A DNA stretch of 64,000 bases, from the NCBI GenBank assembly GCA_031255855.1, contig JAIRRS010000152.1:62001-126000 (forward strand), written 5' to 3'. This document shows positions 48,844-58,623 of the stretch, one piece after another. The stretch is from Tannerellaceae bacterium (GTDB lineage Bacteria; Bacteroidota; Bacteroidia; Bacteroidales; Tannerellaceae). The position numbers and the translations under genes are program-made. Position 1 is the first letter of the stretch. The number at the start of each line of letters is the position of its first letter. Below the pieces are notes generated by a model. It made no database searches, was not told the DNA's origin, and saw only the letters and a program-made list of their open reading frames with translations.

Positions 48844-51800
48844 ATGATGAACAAACAATTGGCTTTTTTGAGAGGCGGGCTTAGTCTTGTTCTTTGCGGT
48901 TTGTTGGCATTTTCGGGCGGAATCCCGGCAGCTAATGCGGCAAATCCTAAAGTAGCTATAGATCAACAAGCTCGCAAAGTTACCGGAACGGTAAAAGATG
49001 TTAAGGGCGAACCCCTTATCGGTGTAAACGTAGTCGAAAGAGGAACTACGAATGGTACAATCACAGATTTTGATGGTAATTATTCATTAGATGTAGGAGC
49101 CAATGCCATTTTGGTGTTTTCTTATGTTGGTTATTTGTCGCATACGATTCCCGTAACAGGAAATGTTATGAATGTGGAACTACGTGAAGATAGCCAAAAT
49201 CTCGATGAAATCGTTGTTGTGGGGTATAGTACCCAGCAGAAAAAGGACATTACCGGTTCTGTTGCTGTGGTGGATACGAAAGAATTGTTGAAATCGACAG
49301 GTGTTTCCGCCGCTCAACAATTGCAAGGTAAAGCGGCCGGTGTATATATCGGCTCTTCCGGCGCGCCGGGTTCACAAGCGATGGTTCGTATTCGTGGTAT
49401 CAGTACGGTTAACGACAATGGCCCGTTGTACGTAATCGACGGTGTTTCTACTCGTAGCCAGGATATCGCGTCGATTAATCCGAATGATATTGAGTCTTTA
49501 CAAGTTTTGAAAGACGCGTCTGCCGCCGCTATTTACGGCGCCCAGGCAGCCAACGGGGTTATCCTGATCACTACGAAAAAAGGAACGAAAAACGGACAGC
49601 CAACATTGAGTTATGATGGCTATCTGGGTCTGCAGAATACCACCAAACGGTATGATGTGTTAAACTCACAAGACCGCCTGAATGTAGAGTGGGCAGCAAA
49701 AGCCAATAACTACAAAATTTTAGGGTCAGACGCACTTCCTTCTCATGTGCAATTTGGAACCGGAGCGACTCCGACAATCCCCAATTACATGACCGTTTCC
49801 GGCGCAGGCGGAAGCCAGAATATAAATCCAAACGACTACTCATATCCGGACAATATGATGGTTCCTTTCAGCAATACCAATTGGTGGGATGAATTAGATC
49901 GTACGGGTGTGATTCAAAACCACCAGGTTTCGTTATCCGGCGGTTCGGACAAGGGGCAATATACGATGAGCGCGAACTATTTCCAACATGACGGTACTCA
50001 GATTGAAACATATTTCAAACGTTACCAGGTGCGTGCCAACACTTCATTTAACGTTCGTCCATGGTTGCGCGTAGGTGAAAACATGACATTCGCTTATATG
50101 AAAGACCTGGGACGTAATCCGGAAGGATCCGAATCAACAGGCTATTCATGGACCTATCGTTCATCCCCTTGGGTACCGGTGCGTGATATCAGGAATGAAT
50201 TTGCCGGTTCAAAAATAGCCGGTACAGGTAACTTTCAAAATATAATAGCGCTCAGGACAAGGGAAAAAGACAACTATTGGCAGAATTCCCGTCTTTTCGG
50301 TAATTTATGGGGCGAAATTGACTTATATAAAGGATTGTTGTTCCGCACAAGCTTCGGTATCGACTATAAAACGAATTATTCATACGCGATGAACAAGAAG
50401 AATTTAGAATTCTCTGAATCGCCTGGTAATAACAGCTTTAAGGAAGAAGCCGGCCATAGTTTGCGTTGGATATTCACGAATACGCTTCAATACAATGTTA
50501 CATTCAATGAAATGCATAAATTGACCGTGTTGTTGGGTACGGAAGCTATCAGAGACGGCATTGGACATAAAATGGATGCCTCTCGTTTCAATTATCTGTA
50601 TGAAGATAATACGGCTACTTGGACATTGGCTATGGGTGAAAACAATGCTCAACGCACCAACACCTCCTCATTCCACGACAAATTGGCTCTGTTTGGTCTG
50701 TTTGGCCGCGTAGACTATGCGTTTCAAGACAAATATCTATTGACCGGTATCGTACGTCGCGACGGCGTTTCCCGTTTCGCTGAATCACACCGTTATGGGG
50801 TTTTCCCATCGGTTTCACTAGGTTGGCGTTTGTCTGAAGAAGGTTTCATGGAATCAACCCGTGATTGGCTGGACGATTTGAAACTACGTGCGGGTTATGG
50901 GCAGACAGGTAATGCGGAAGTTCCCCGTGTGGCAAATTTTGCCTATGAGTTTACGACGGAATCTCAATATACGAATTATGACTTGGCAGGCGTAAATGGC
51001 GGTACAAGCACAGGTTACCGTTTGCAACGTTATGGTAATACAGATACAAAGTGGGAAGCAACAGAAACTATAAATGTTGGTTTGGACGCGACCATTCTGA
51101 ATGGTAAGTTTGGTTTAGGCTTTGAATATTATATCAGGAATACAACGGATATGTTGGTGAAGGCCGCTTATTCTAACCTGGCGGGTGAAGCAGACCCTCC
51201 TTATATCAATTATGGGGATATGCAAAATAAAGGTTGGGATTTAAACCTGAACTATCGCGATGCTAAAGGCGATTGGGCATGGGATGTGTCTTTGAACCTT
51301 TCCCAATATAAAAATGAAGTGAAAAAACTTTCTGATGCCGACGACTTTTCACTTTGGAAAGCCGGTACTCGTTTGGACGGAAATGTTACGCGTACGACAA
51401 AGGGGCAACCTATATCCATGTTCTACGGATACAATGTGATAGGATTCTATGAGTCAGCTCAGGAAGTATTGGATTTGCCTCCGTTGGGACGTGATTTTAA
51501 AACATTGGCGGAAGCTGAAGCGTTCGTAGGAAAGTTTAAGTTTGCCGACACAGACGGCAACGGCAGGGTAACATCAGACGACCGTACCTTTATTGGTAAC
51601 CCGCATCCGGATTTGGTAGCCGGATTAAACTTGGGTTTAAGCTACAAGAATTTTGACCTGACTGCATTTTTCTATTCCACAATTGGCAATGACTTGTTCA
51701 ACAACACAAAATATTTTACTGATTTCTGGTTGTTTGAAGGTAACAGGTCTACCCGCGTGCGTGATAAGTCATGGGAACCGGGTAAAAAAGATGCTGTTTT

Positions 51801-52125
51801 GCCAATATTGGATTATGGCGACGGTTATTCGGGAACGAATCCTAACTCATATTATGTGGAAGATGCTTCTTTCTTGCGTTTAAAGAATTTAGTATTGGGA
51901 TATACTCTTCCGAGAAATATTTTACAAAAAGCAGGTATCTCTAATCTTCGTGTTTATTTACAAGCTGAGAACTTATTTACAATCACTGGATATGAAGGTT
52001 TGGATCCGGAATTTACAAATTCCAGAGTTCAAGATGGAAATGAATCCGACTTGTCAAGAGGTATAGATATGGGTGGATGGCCAAGTTTGAGAACGTTTGC
52101 GTTTGGAGTAAACTTTACATTCTAA
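48844..52125 (+). CDS. SusC/RagA-type TonB-linked outer-membrane transporter
   Basis: 1093 residues from ATG 48844 (or 1092 from 48847); the frame opens at 48763 but the promoter at 48785-48792 excludes that. Signal peptide about 1-35, a CarboxypepD_reg domain (VTGTVKDVKGEPLIGVNV; GTITDFDGNYSL), the plug domain with the family motif DEIVVVGYSTQQKKDITGSV, and a 22-strand barrel to the last residue F. No STN domain is present, so no sigma-factor signalling. It imports nutrients with the SusD lipoprotein below. The substrate is unknown. Confidence 0.95.
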   Translation: MMNKQLAFLRGGLSLVLCGLLAFSGGIPAANAANPKVAIDQQARKVTGTVKDVKGEPLIGVNVVERGTTNGTITDFDGNYSLDVGANAILVFSYVGYLSHTIPVTGNVMNVELREDSQNLDEIVVVGYSTQQKKDITGSVAVVDTKELLKSTGVSAAQQLQGKAAGVYIGSSGAPGSQAMVRIRGISTVNDNGPLYVIDGVSTRSQDIASINPNDIESLQVLKDASAAAIYGAQAANGVILITTKKGTKNGQPTLSYDGYLGLQNTTKRYDVLNSQDRLNVEWAAKANNYKILGSDALPSHVQFGTGATPTIPNYMTVSGAGGSQNINPNDYSYPDNMMVPFSNTNWWDELDRTGVIQNHQVSLSGGSDKGQYTMSANYFQHDGTQIETYFKRYQVRANTSFNVRPWLRVGENMTFAYMKDLGRNPEGSESTGYSWTYRSSPWVPVRDIRNEFAGSKIAGTGNFQNIIALRTREKDNYWQNSRLFGNLWGEIDLYKGLLFRTSFGIDYKTNYSYAMNKKNLEFSESPGNNSFKEEAGHSLRWIFTNTLQYNVTFNEMHKLTVLLGTEAIRDGIGHKMDASRFNYLYEDNTATWTLAMGENNAQRTNTSSFHDKLALFGLFGRVDYAFQDKYLLTGIVRRDGVSRFAESHRYGVFPSVSLGWRLSEEGFMESTRDWLDDLKLRAGYGQTGNAEVPRVANFAYEFTTESQYTNYDLAGVNGGTSTGYRLQRYGNTDTKWEATETINVGLDATILNGKFGLGFEYYIRNTTDMLVKAAYSNLAGEADPPYINYGDMQNKGWDLNLNYRDAKGDWAWDVSLNLSQYKNEVKKLSDADDFSLWKAGTRLDGNVTRTTKGQPISMFYGYNVIGFYESAQEVLDLPPLGRDFKTLAEAEAFVGKFKFADTDGNGRVTSDDRTFIGNPHPDLVAGLNLGLSYKNFDLTAFFYSTIGNDLFNNTKYFTDFWLFEGNRSTRVRDKSWEPGKKDAVLPILDYGDGYSGTNPNSYYVEDASFLRLKNLVLGYTLPRNILQKAGISNLRVYLQAENLFTITGYEGLDPEFTNSRVQDGNESDLSRGIDMGGWPSLRTFAFGVNFTF

Positions 52126-52165
52126 TAGCTAACAGATTGTAATTATAAAAAAAGAAATTGTTATT

Positions 52166-53911
52166 ATGAAACATAAATTTTTAGCAATAATAGGTTTTTC
52201 CGCCTTGTTGACATTAGGTTCCTGTGGGGAAGATTTTCTTTACATTCCCCCGCAAGGTAGTATCGACCAGGAAGCGTTGACTAATGAGCAGGGTGTCGAA
52301 TTATTAGTAAACAACGCATATGCTGTGTTAACAGCCAAAGAATGGGGAGCCAGCCTTTTCAACTGGGCACAAGGTGGTATGTATGGTGGTGATGCCAATA
52401 AAGGTTCAGACCCTGGCGACCAGTCGGTATTGAATGAAATGGAAATATACAATACCATGCCGACCAATAGTTATCTGGGTGATAAATGGAAAGTGACTTA
52501 TCGTGGGGTCAGACGTGTCAATCTGGCTTTGCAAGTATTAGCTAATGCAGAGGATATATCCGAAGCAAAGAAAGCTATTCGTAAAGGCGAACTTCTGTTT
52601 TTGCGCAGTTTGTATTATTTTGAGTCATTGAAAGTGTTTGGTTCTTATATCATTTACTTTGATGAATCAGAATTGGGAAACGATCCTAAATATCATAATG
52701 ACAAAGATGTTTATCCTAATGTATTGGCGGATATTCAGGTGGCTATCGACAACCTGCCCGCTAAGCCGGAAGATGTCGGACGCACATATAAATGGGCTGC
52801 AATCGCGTTGAAAGCCAAGATACTGATGCAACAAGGCAATATGGCTGAAGCAAAACCATTGTTGGCAGACTTGCTGGCAAACGGACAAACAGCGAATGGA
52901 AAGAAATACGCTTTGGCCGATAACATGTCTGATAACTGGGATGCCCTCAAAGACAACACAAGCCCGGAATCAATTTTTGAAATTCAATTTTCTTCCGACG
53001 CGAATGGTAATGCAAATTCAGGCTTGGCGCTTTGCTATCCTCATAACTCAGGTCCCGGCGGTTGCTGCGGTTTCTATCAACCCTCTTACGAATTAGTTAA
53101 TTCTTATCAGGTTGACGCCAATGGTTTGCCTTATTTGAATAATGAATACAGGACAAAACCAACCGTAACAAAAAGGGAAGATTCAGACGAGTCTATCTCT
53201 GTAAACGACCCGAGTATAGCTGTTGACCCGCGCTTGGATTTTGCTGTAGGACGTTATGATATTCCGTACAAAGATTGGGGTTATCCTGCAAAAGACTGGG
53301 TACGTAATCCTGTAAACGGCGGCGTATTCTTACCAAGAAAGCATGTGTATACCAAAGCGATGGCTGATGCTGATTTGGGTAGAGCAAGCTTCTATGATGG
53401 TTGGGCTCCCGGTTCGGCTATGAATATCCAATATTTAAGTGTACGTGACGCTATGTTATTGTATGCTGAATGTTTGGCGAATGATGGCGATTTGAAAGGC
53501 GCGATGGAACTTGTGAATCAGATTCGTAAACGTGCTTCTTTGGAAGTGAACGTCGTAAAGAAAGAAGACGGTACACCTGCCGCGAACTATAAGATTGCCG
53601 AATATCCCGCTTCTCACGCTGCCTTTAGCGACAAAGCTACTTGTGTCAAGGCTATCCGTATGGAACGCAAGCTTGAATTAGCAATGGAGGGACAACGCGC
53701 GTTTGACTTGTTCCGCTGGGGTGGAGATTATATGGCTCAGGAACTTCATGCATATGTTGATTATGAAAAACAATATATTCCTAAGTTTGCGGGTGCTTCC
53801 AAATTGTCATCGGCAAGAACCATGTTCCCTATACCTGATGGCGAAATCCAAACAATGGGTAATGATGAATCAGGTAAACCTTATTTGGTTCAGCCGGATC
53901 CTTGGAAATAA
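52166..53911 (+). CDS. SusD/RagB-type nutrient-binding lipoprotein
   Basis: 581 residues with a lipoprotein signal (LLTLGSC, Cys about 20). Helical TPR-like fold typical of SusD: N-terminal GVELLVNNAYAVLT and GELLFLRSLYYFESLKVFG, and the C-terminal half with ATCVKAIRMERKLELAMEGQRAFDLFRWG and MFPIPDGEIQTM. It caps the SusC barrel and hands over the ligand. It lies 40 bases after susC and ends in a terminator; no glycosidase, peptidase or regulator follows. Confidence 0.96.
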   Translation: MKHKFLAIIGFSALLTLGSCGEDFLYIPPQGSIDQEALTNEQGVELLVNNAYAVLTAKEWGASLFNWAQGGMYGGDANKGSDPGDQSVLNEMEIYNTMPTNSYLGDKWKVTYRGVRRVNLALQVLANAEDISEAKKAIRKGELLFLRSLYYFESLKVFGSYIIYFDESELGNDPKYHNDKDVYPNVLADIQVAIDNLPAKPEDVGRTYKWAAIALKAKILMQQGNMAEAKPLLADLLANGQTANGKKYALADNMSDNWDALKDNTSPESIFEIQFSSDANGNANSGLALCYPHNSGPGGCCGFYQPSYELVNSYQVDANGLPYLNNEYRTKPTVTKREDSDESISVNDPSIAVDPRLDFAVGRYDIPYKDWGYPAKDWVRNPVNGGVFLPRKHVYTKAMADADLGRASFYDGWAPGSAMNIQYLSVRDAMLLYAECLANDGDLKGAMELVNQIRKRASLEVNVVKKEDGTPAANYKIAEYPASHAAFSDKATCVKAIRMERKLELAMEGQRAFDLFRWGGDYMAQELHAYVDYEKQYIPKFAGASKLSSARTMFPIPDGEIQTMGNDESGKPYLVQPDPWK

Positions 53912-53934
53912 TGTCTAAACACATAATAAAAAAA

Positions 53935-53966
53935 AGGGCCATCTTAATAAGGTGGCTCTTTTTTTT
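53935..53966 (+). terminator. Intrinsic terminator of the SusC/SusD operon
   Basis: AGGGCCATCTT (53935-53945) pairs with AAGGTGGCTCT (53949-53959) through wobble pairs, followed by a T-run. Confidence 0.85.
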
Positions 53967-53994
53967 ATTAGTGGAGGAACGGGTGCAATTATCC

Positions 53995-54014
53995 TTTGTC
54001 CGTTTTCGGACAAA
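53995..54014. promoter_or_regulatory. Palindromic operator/enhancer candidate TTTGTCCG-N4-CGGACAAA
   Basis: Perfect 8-base arms (53995-54002 and 54007-54014) around TTTT, 63 bases upstream of the -24/-12 promoter. The distance suits an enhancer site for the NtrC-type regulator encoded in the same operon. Confidence 0.65.
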
Positions 54015-54077
54015 AATATCCGCTTCTAATACAGATATAAAACAGTTAAGTGTCTGTTTATTATGATTATATTGCTT

Positions 54078-54093
54078 TGGCATATTCCTTGTT
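54078..54093 (+). promoter_or_regulatory. Sigma-54 (-24/-12) promoter candidate for the exporter operon
   Basis: TGGCA at 54078-54082, six bases, TTGTT at 54089-54093: GG then ten bases then GT, close to the consensus TGGCAC-N5-TTGCW. Start of transcription near 54104, 22 bases before the ATG. No TAnnTTTG is seen here. Confidence 0.6.
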
Positions 54094-54125
54094 TATTGTA
54101 AACAAAAGAATAATCATATCAGACA

Positions 54126-55376
54126 ATGGACAGAGAAATTCCAAATAGTGTAAAAAGAAAACGGATACAGAAAAAACTATTATTATTCGGTACAACCGGG
54201 GTATCGGTCTTTGTGTTTTTTATAATTGTCTCTCAATTTATGAAAGACAGTATATCCTTAACCGCTATAGAGGTAGGAGAAGTAAGTCGGGGAAGTATCG
54301 AAATAACAGTTGCTGCTTCGGGTAAATTGTCTCCCTTAATGGAAGAAATAATTGTTTCCCCTATCAACAGCCGGATATTAGAAATATATAAAAATCCGGG
54401 TGATATCGTATTTGAAGGAGAGCCTTTACTTAAGTTGGATTTGGCATCAGTAGAAACAGAATACCGGCAAAAATTGGATGAAAGGGAAATCATGAAAAGT
54501 AAACTCGTCCAACTACAGGTCAAATTGGATAATACTATTTCCGAGCTGGAAATGCAGAGACAAATTAAAGACATGCAAGTCAAACAGTTGGGGAATGATT
54601 TTGAAAGCGAAAACTACTTAGACAGTATAGGAGCCGGAACAACAGATAAAAAACGACGTGCTCAATTAGCTTATGACGAAGCAAAACTAGAACAGCGACA
54701 ATTGGATCAAAAGATTGAAAATGAAAAGAGAAATTCCGAAGCAGAGTTAAACATTCAACAATTAGAACTTAATATTTTTGAAAAAACAGTAGGAGAAAAT
54801 GCCCGTTTATTAAAAGACGCCCGCATCCTTTCGCCTAAAAGGGCCACCCTGACATTTATCAATAACCAAATTGGCGCACAAGTGACACAAGGTTCGGAAG
54901 TGGCGATTGTATCCGATTTATCCCGTTTCAAGGTTGATGCGGAAGTCTCGGACGGACACCGCGAAAAACTAAACGTAGGCTCAACCGCCTTGGTTGAAAT
55001 AGGAAAAGAAAAGCTTACCGGAACGATTAATAATATCAAGCCTTCCGTGACAAACGGCATCATACAGTTTACGATTATTCCGGACAACTCGGAAAACCCG
55101 AATCTGCGTAGCGGGTTAACGGCAGACGTATATGTGTTATATGGAAGAAAACAAGATGTTTTGCGTATTCCGTTCGAAAAACAATTTGTCCAGTATGGGA
55201 AAGGAGTCTACAGCGTCTGGGTAATAAACGGCAATCGTGCGGAGAAACGAAAGGTAAGCTTCGGAGAAAGCAGTTATGAATACATCGAAGTAGTTAGCGG
55301 ACTCAGTAAAGGTGAGAAAATAATTTTATCCGAAATGGATAAATACAAAAATAGAGACATTATCGAAATAAAATAA
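54126..55376 (+). CDS. Periplasmic adaptor (HlyD/MacA-like) of a tripartite ABC exporter
   Basis: 416 residues. N-terminal membrane helix (about 20-38), then beta-barrel and lipoyl halves (SRGSIEITVAASGKLSPLMEEIIVSPINSRILEIYKNPGDIVFEGEPLLKLD), a long coiled-coil hairpin (about 110-215), a second lipoyl strand set (ARILSPKRATLTFINNQIGAQVTQGSEVAIVSDLS) and the membrane-proximal barrel. It bridges the two inner-membrane permeases and the TolC-like channel encoded downstream. First gene of a seven-gene operon, 18 bases before the ATPase gene. Confidence 0.93.
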   Translation: MDREIPNSVKRKRIQKKLLLFGTTGVSVFVFFIIVSQFMKDSISLTAIEVGEVSRGSIEITVAASGKLSPLMEEIIVSPINSRILEIYKNPGDIVFEGEPLLKLDLASVETEYRQKLDEREIMKSKLVQLQVKLDNTISELEMQRQIKDMQVKQLGNDFESENYLDSIGAGTTDKKRRAQLAYDEAKLEQRQLDQKIENEKRNSEAELNIQQLELNIFEKTVGENARLLKDARILSPKRATLTFINNQIGAQVTQGSEVAIVSDLSRFKVDAEVSDGHREKLNVGSTALVEIGKEKLTGTINNIKPSVTNGIIQFTIIPDNSENPNLRSGLTADVYVLYGRKQDVLRIPFEKQFVQYGKGVYSVWVINGNRAEKRKVSFGESSYEYIEVVSGLSKGEKIILSEMDKYKNRDIIEIK

Positions 55377-55393
55377 CAAAAATTGAAAAAATC

Positions 55394-56062
55394 ATGGCGA
55401 TCATCCATTTAGAAGGTATTACGAAAGTGTACCAGACAAAAGACGTAGAAACAATAGCATTGGATAAAATCAATCTCAAAGTAGAGGCGGGAGAATTTCT
55501 TTCGATTATGGGACCATCGGGTTGCGGTAAAAGTACGATGCTTAATATCATGGGTTTACTTGACTTGCCTAATGAAGGAACAGTAAGTATAGATGGCATG
55601 GAAACGAGCCGGATGAAAGACGGACCGATGGCCGAATTTCGGAACAAAACACTTGGATTCGTATTTCAGAGTTTTCATTTAATAAATTCCCTGAATGTGC
55701 TGGATAATGTAGAACTCCCTTTATTGTATCGTAAGTCTACAGAGAAAAGCCGTCGTGAACAGGCAAAGGAAGTTCTTGCGAAAGTCGGTTTATCTCACCG
55801 GATGAAACACTTTCCTTCACAACTTTCGGGAGGACAGTGTCAGCGTGTAGCCATTGCAAGAGCTATTGTTGGTAATCCGAAAATTATCCTGGCGGACGAA
55901 CCGACCGGAAATCTGGACAGTAAAATGGGAGAAGAAATAATGACGCTATTGCATGACTTCAATTGCGAGGGGACAACGATTGTGATGGTAACACATGATG
56001 AACATATAGCCCGAGAAACCAAACGTATTGTGCGTTTTTTCGACGGAAGAAGAGTTCAATGA
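55394..56062 (+). CDS. ABC transporter ATP-binding protein, MacB/LolD type
   Basis: 222 residues with Walker A GPSGCGKST (about 39), Q-loop VFQSFHL, signature LSGGQCQRVAIARAIV and Walker B ILADEPTGNLDS. It powers the two FtsX-type permeases next to it. Closest in kind to LolD and MacB ATPases; which substrate is moved is not visible in the sequence. Confidence 0.95.
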   Translation: MAIIHLEGITKVYQTKDVETIALDKINLKVEAGEFLSIMGPSGCGKSTMLNIMGLLDLPNEGTVSIDGMETSRMKDGPMAEFRNKTLGFVFQSFHLINSLNVLDNVELPLLYRKSTEKSRREQAKEVLAKVGLSHRMKHFPSQLSGGQCQRVAIARAIVGNPKIILADEPTGNLDSKMGEEIMTLLHDFNCEGTTIVMVTHDEHIARETKRIVRFFDGRRVQ

Positions 56063-56080
56063 TTAAAATCCGAACTACCG

Positions 56081-57343
56081 ATGTACAAGATCTATCTTAA
56101 ACAAGCAATACAGATGCTGAAACAGAATAAGTTTATCAGCATTATATCCATCCTGGGTACGGCGTTGGCCATTATGATGATTATGACCCTTATTGTTGCC
56201 GATGAAGTAAAAATCCTCAATATGGCACCGGAAATCAACAGAGACAGAACTTTATATATAGACTATCAGGTGAAAAGAGACACGGTGGAAGGATGGTGGC
56301 ACAGTGGCTATCTTACCCATGATATAGCAAAGGATTATCTTTCGAAACTTAAAACTCCCGCATATACTTCGTTTATGAATGTATATGGCTTTGATGATGA
56401 GGAAGTGATCAATGTAGAAGGGGAGTCTGATTACCGGCGGTATTGCACCCGAAAAGTCGATGCAGCTTTTTGGAAAATCTTCTCTTTCGATTTTCTGGAA
56501 GGAAATGCTTTTTCCGAGGAAGAGTTCAAATCAGGTATACATAATGCCGTACTATCGGAAAGCATGGCTAAAACGCTTTTCAAAGGAGAAAAAGTGTTAG
56601 GTAAAACCGTACAAATAGCATTTAGGAACTACAAAGTGACAGGTATTGTAAAAGATGTCTCTCCCGTGTTCAAATATGCAGGAGGCGATATGTGGATTCC
56701 GTATACTTCGCTCAAAGATGGGCTCCATGTAGGATTTGTCGTTTTGATGGCAAAAGATAAAGAAGATTTTCCCCGGATTATAGCTGAAGTGCGGGAAATG
56801 GAGAGAAAGTTCGGAATAGACCACCATCACCAGATACTATATCTGAAGGGGCCTGAAAATCAAAAAATAAATATCATGGAAATTCGGGCAAATAATGAGC
56901 AGGAAAGTATAGAAGCCATAAAAATAAAAAAACGTAGAGCCATTTTTATCTTTCTTATATTACTCATTATACCAGCTTTAAATCTCTCAGGATTCAGCCT
57001 GTCTAGAATAAAGAAACGCGTAGCTGAAATTGGCGTACGCAAGGCTTTTGGAGCAAAAAAATATGTGATACTCATACAGGTATTGTATGAAAATATGATT
57101 ACCTCATTCATAGGAGGTATCATCGGACTGATTCTTTCTTATGTTACCGTTATGTGGCTGAGAAGTTGGCTGCTAAAAATACCTGAAGGAAGCGATATTC
57201 CTCTAAGTGCTATGCTGTCGCCCACTGTATTTGCAGCCGTATTTTTCGTCTGTTTGCTTCTCAACTTGCTGTCTGCCGGATTTTCGGCCTTCAGAGCATC
57301 ACGAATGACGATTGTAAATTCTTTAACTCAAAATGATCGATAA
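56081..57343 (+). CDS. FtsX-like permease, first of two
   Basis: 420 residues. One membrane helix near the start (about 18-40), a large MacB-type periplasmic core domain (about 45-260), and three membrane helices at the C-terminus (about 285-410) with RIKKRVAEIGVRKAFGAKK, the coupling motif of the MacB/FtsX family. This type does not itself move lipids through the membrane but pulls substrates through the adaptor and channel. 18 bases after the ATPase gene. Confidence 0.9.
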   Translation: MYKIYLKQAIQMLKQNKFISIISILGTALAIMMIMTLIVADEVKILNMAPEINRDRTLYIDYQVKRDTVEGWWHSGYLTHDIAKDYLSKLKTPAYTSFMNVYGFDDEEVINVEGESDYRRYCTRKVDAAFWKIFSFDFLEGNAFSEEEFKSGIHNAVLSESMAKTLFKGEKVLGKTVQIAFRNYKVTGIVKDVSPVFKYAGGDMWIPYTSLKDGLHVGFVVLMAKDKEDFPRIIAEVREMERKFGIDHHHQILYLKGPENQKINIMEIRANNEQESIEAIKIKKRRAIFIFLILLIIPALNLSGFSLSRIKKRVAEIGVRKAFGAKKYVILIQVLYENMITSFIGGIIGLILSYVTVMWLRSWLLKIPEGSDIPLSAMLSPTVFAAVFFVCLLLNLLSAGFSAFRASRMTIVNSLTQNDR

Positions 57344-57345
57344 TT

Positions 57346-58623
57346 ATGATACGACATATTTTTAAAATCATCTGGAATGAACGCAAAATAAATGCATGGT
57401 TAGTAGTGGAATATGTGATCATTTTTTGCGTACTATGGTTTTGCTGCGATTATCTGTATCCCATGTTGCGTAATTATTACGGCCCGCAAGGCTTCGATAT
57501 CGACCATGTGTATAGGATTAATATGGAAAAAAAAGCTTCCGAAAATGAGTCGGAGGAGTTGGACAACTACGCCCTTGCTATGACATTTATGGAACGGGTA
57601 AAACGTTATCCTGATATAGAAAATGTAGCTTTAGCAAGAGCTGCGGTTCCTTATGGCGGCAACACATGGATAAATGGTTATAAGATTAATTCCGATTCTG
57701 TCGTTATAAGTTTACGCGAAAGGTTTGTGTCAACAGAATTTTTTGATGTAATGAAAATAAAAGTGGACGGACAAATTTTCGACTGGACAGACAATACCGT
57801 TAAAGATGATGTGATTATCAGCGCTGTTAGTGGTGATAAATTTGGAAGGAGCAATAGCGACATGACTTTAGTTCCTATCTCCGAAGTACATACATTACGT
57901 TATGATCATGAATGGGATGCACGAAAGAGCATTCATAAGGTAATTGGAAGGACTGTGGAAATAAAAGACCCTTATTTTCAACCCGGCTCAAGTAGTATTA
58001 TTATACCTCTCAAAAGAGAAGACGTGAATTTGGAAACGAGAGAAAACCAGATAATCGTCCGCGTAAAACCGGAAGCGGATAAAGATTTTGTGGAACGGTT
58101 TAGCAGAGACATGCGTGAACAGCTTTTTATAGGCCCCTATTACCTTTCTTCCATCGTATCCGTCAAAGATCAGAAGGCACAAGATGATTCACACTGGGGA
58201 GCAAAGGATCAGATAAACAGTGCTTATGCGATTACCTTGTTCCTTGTTGTCAATATATTCCTGGGAATACTGGGAAGTTTCTGGTTTCGCACACAAAACC
58301 GCAGAAGTGAACTTGGATTGCGTATTGCGTTGGGTTCGTCCAAAAAGAAAGTACGTCGAATGATTGTTTTCGAAACGATTTTGTTGCTTGTTATGGCAAG
58401 TATTATAGGTACGATTATCTGCCTGAATCTTGGTGAGGAAACTCTTCAGTCTTTAGGTGTACCCACCATGTCTAAAAAAGCATGGAGAATAGGAAAAGAG
58501 CAGAACTTCATCAATTTCGCGATTACATTCGCTTTTCTAGCCGTTGTATCAATCATTGCCGTATGGTATCCGGCTAAACAAGCCTCCGACATTCAACCCG
58601 CCGAAGCTTTACATGATGAATAA
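57346..58623 (+). CDS. FtsX-like permease, second of two
   Basis: 425 residues of the same layout as the previous gene (helix about 15-40, periplasmic domain about 45-275, three helices near 290-415; RNRRSELGLRIALGSSKKKV as the coupling motif). Sequence differs enough from the first that they look like an old pair forming a heterodimer, not a recent copy. The stop is 2 bases after the first permease and its end overlaps the TolC-like gene by 8 bases. Confidence 0.9.
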   Translation: MIRHIFKIIWNERKINAWLVVEYVIIFCVLWFCCDYLYPMLRNYYGPQGFDIDHVYRINMEKKASENESEELDNYALAMTFMERVKRYPDIENVALARAAVPYGGNTWINGYKINSDSVVISLRERFVSTEFFDVMKIKVDGQIFDWTDNTVKDDVIISAVSGDKFGRSNSDMTLVPISEVHTLRYDHEWDARKSIHKVIGRTVEIKDPYFQPGSSSIIIPLKREDVNLETRENQIIVRVKPEADKDFVERFSRDMREQLFIGPYYLSSIVSVKDQKAQDDSHWGAKDQINSAYAITLFLVVNIFLGILGSFWFRTQNRRSELGLRIALGSSKKKVRRMIVFETILLLVMASIIGTIICLNLGEETLQSLGVPTMSKKAWRIGKEQNFINFAITFAFLAVVSIIAVWYPAKQASDIQPAEALHDE

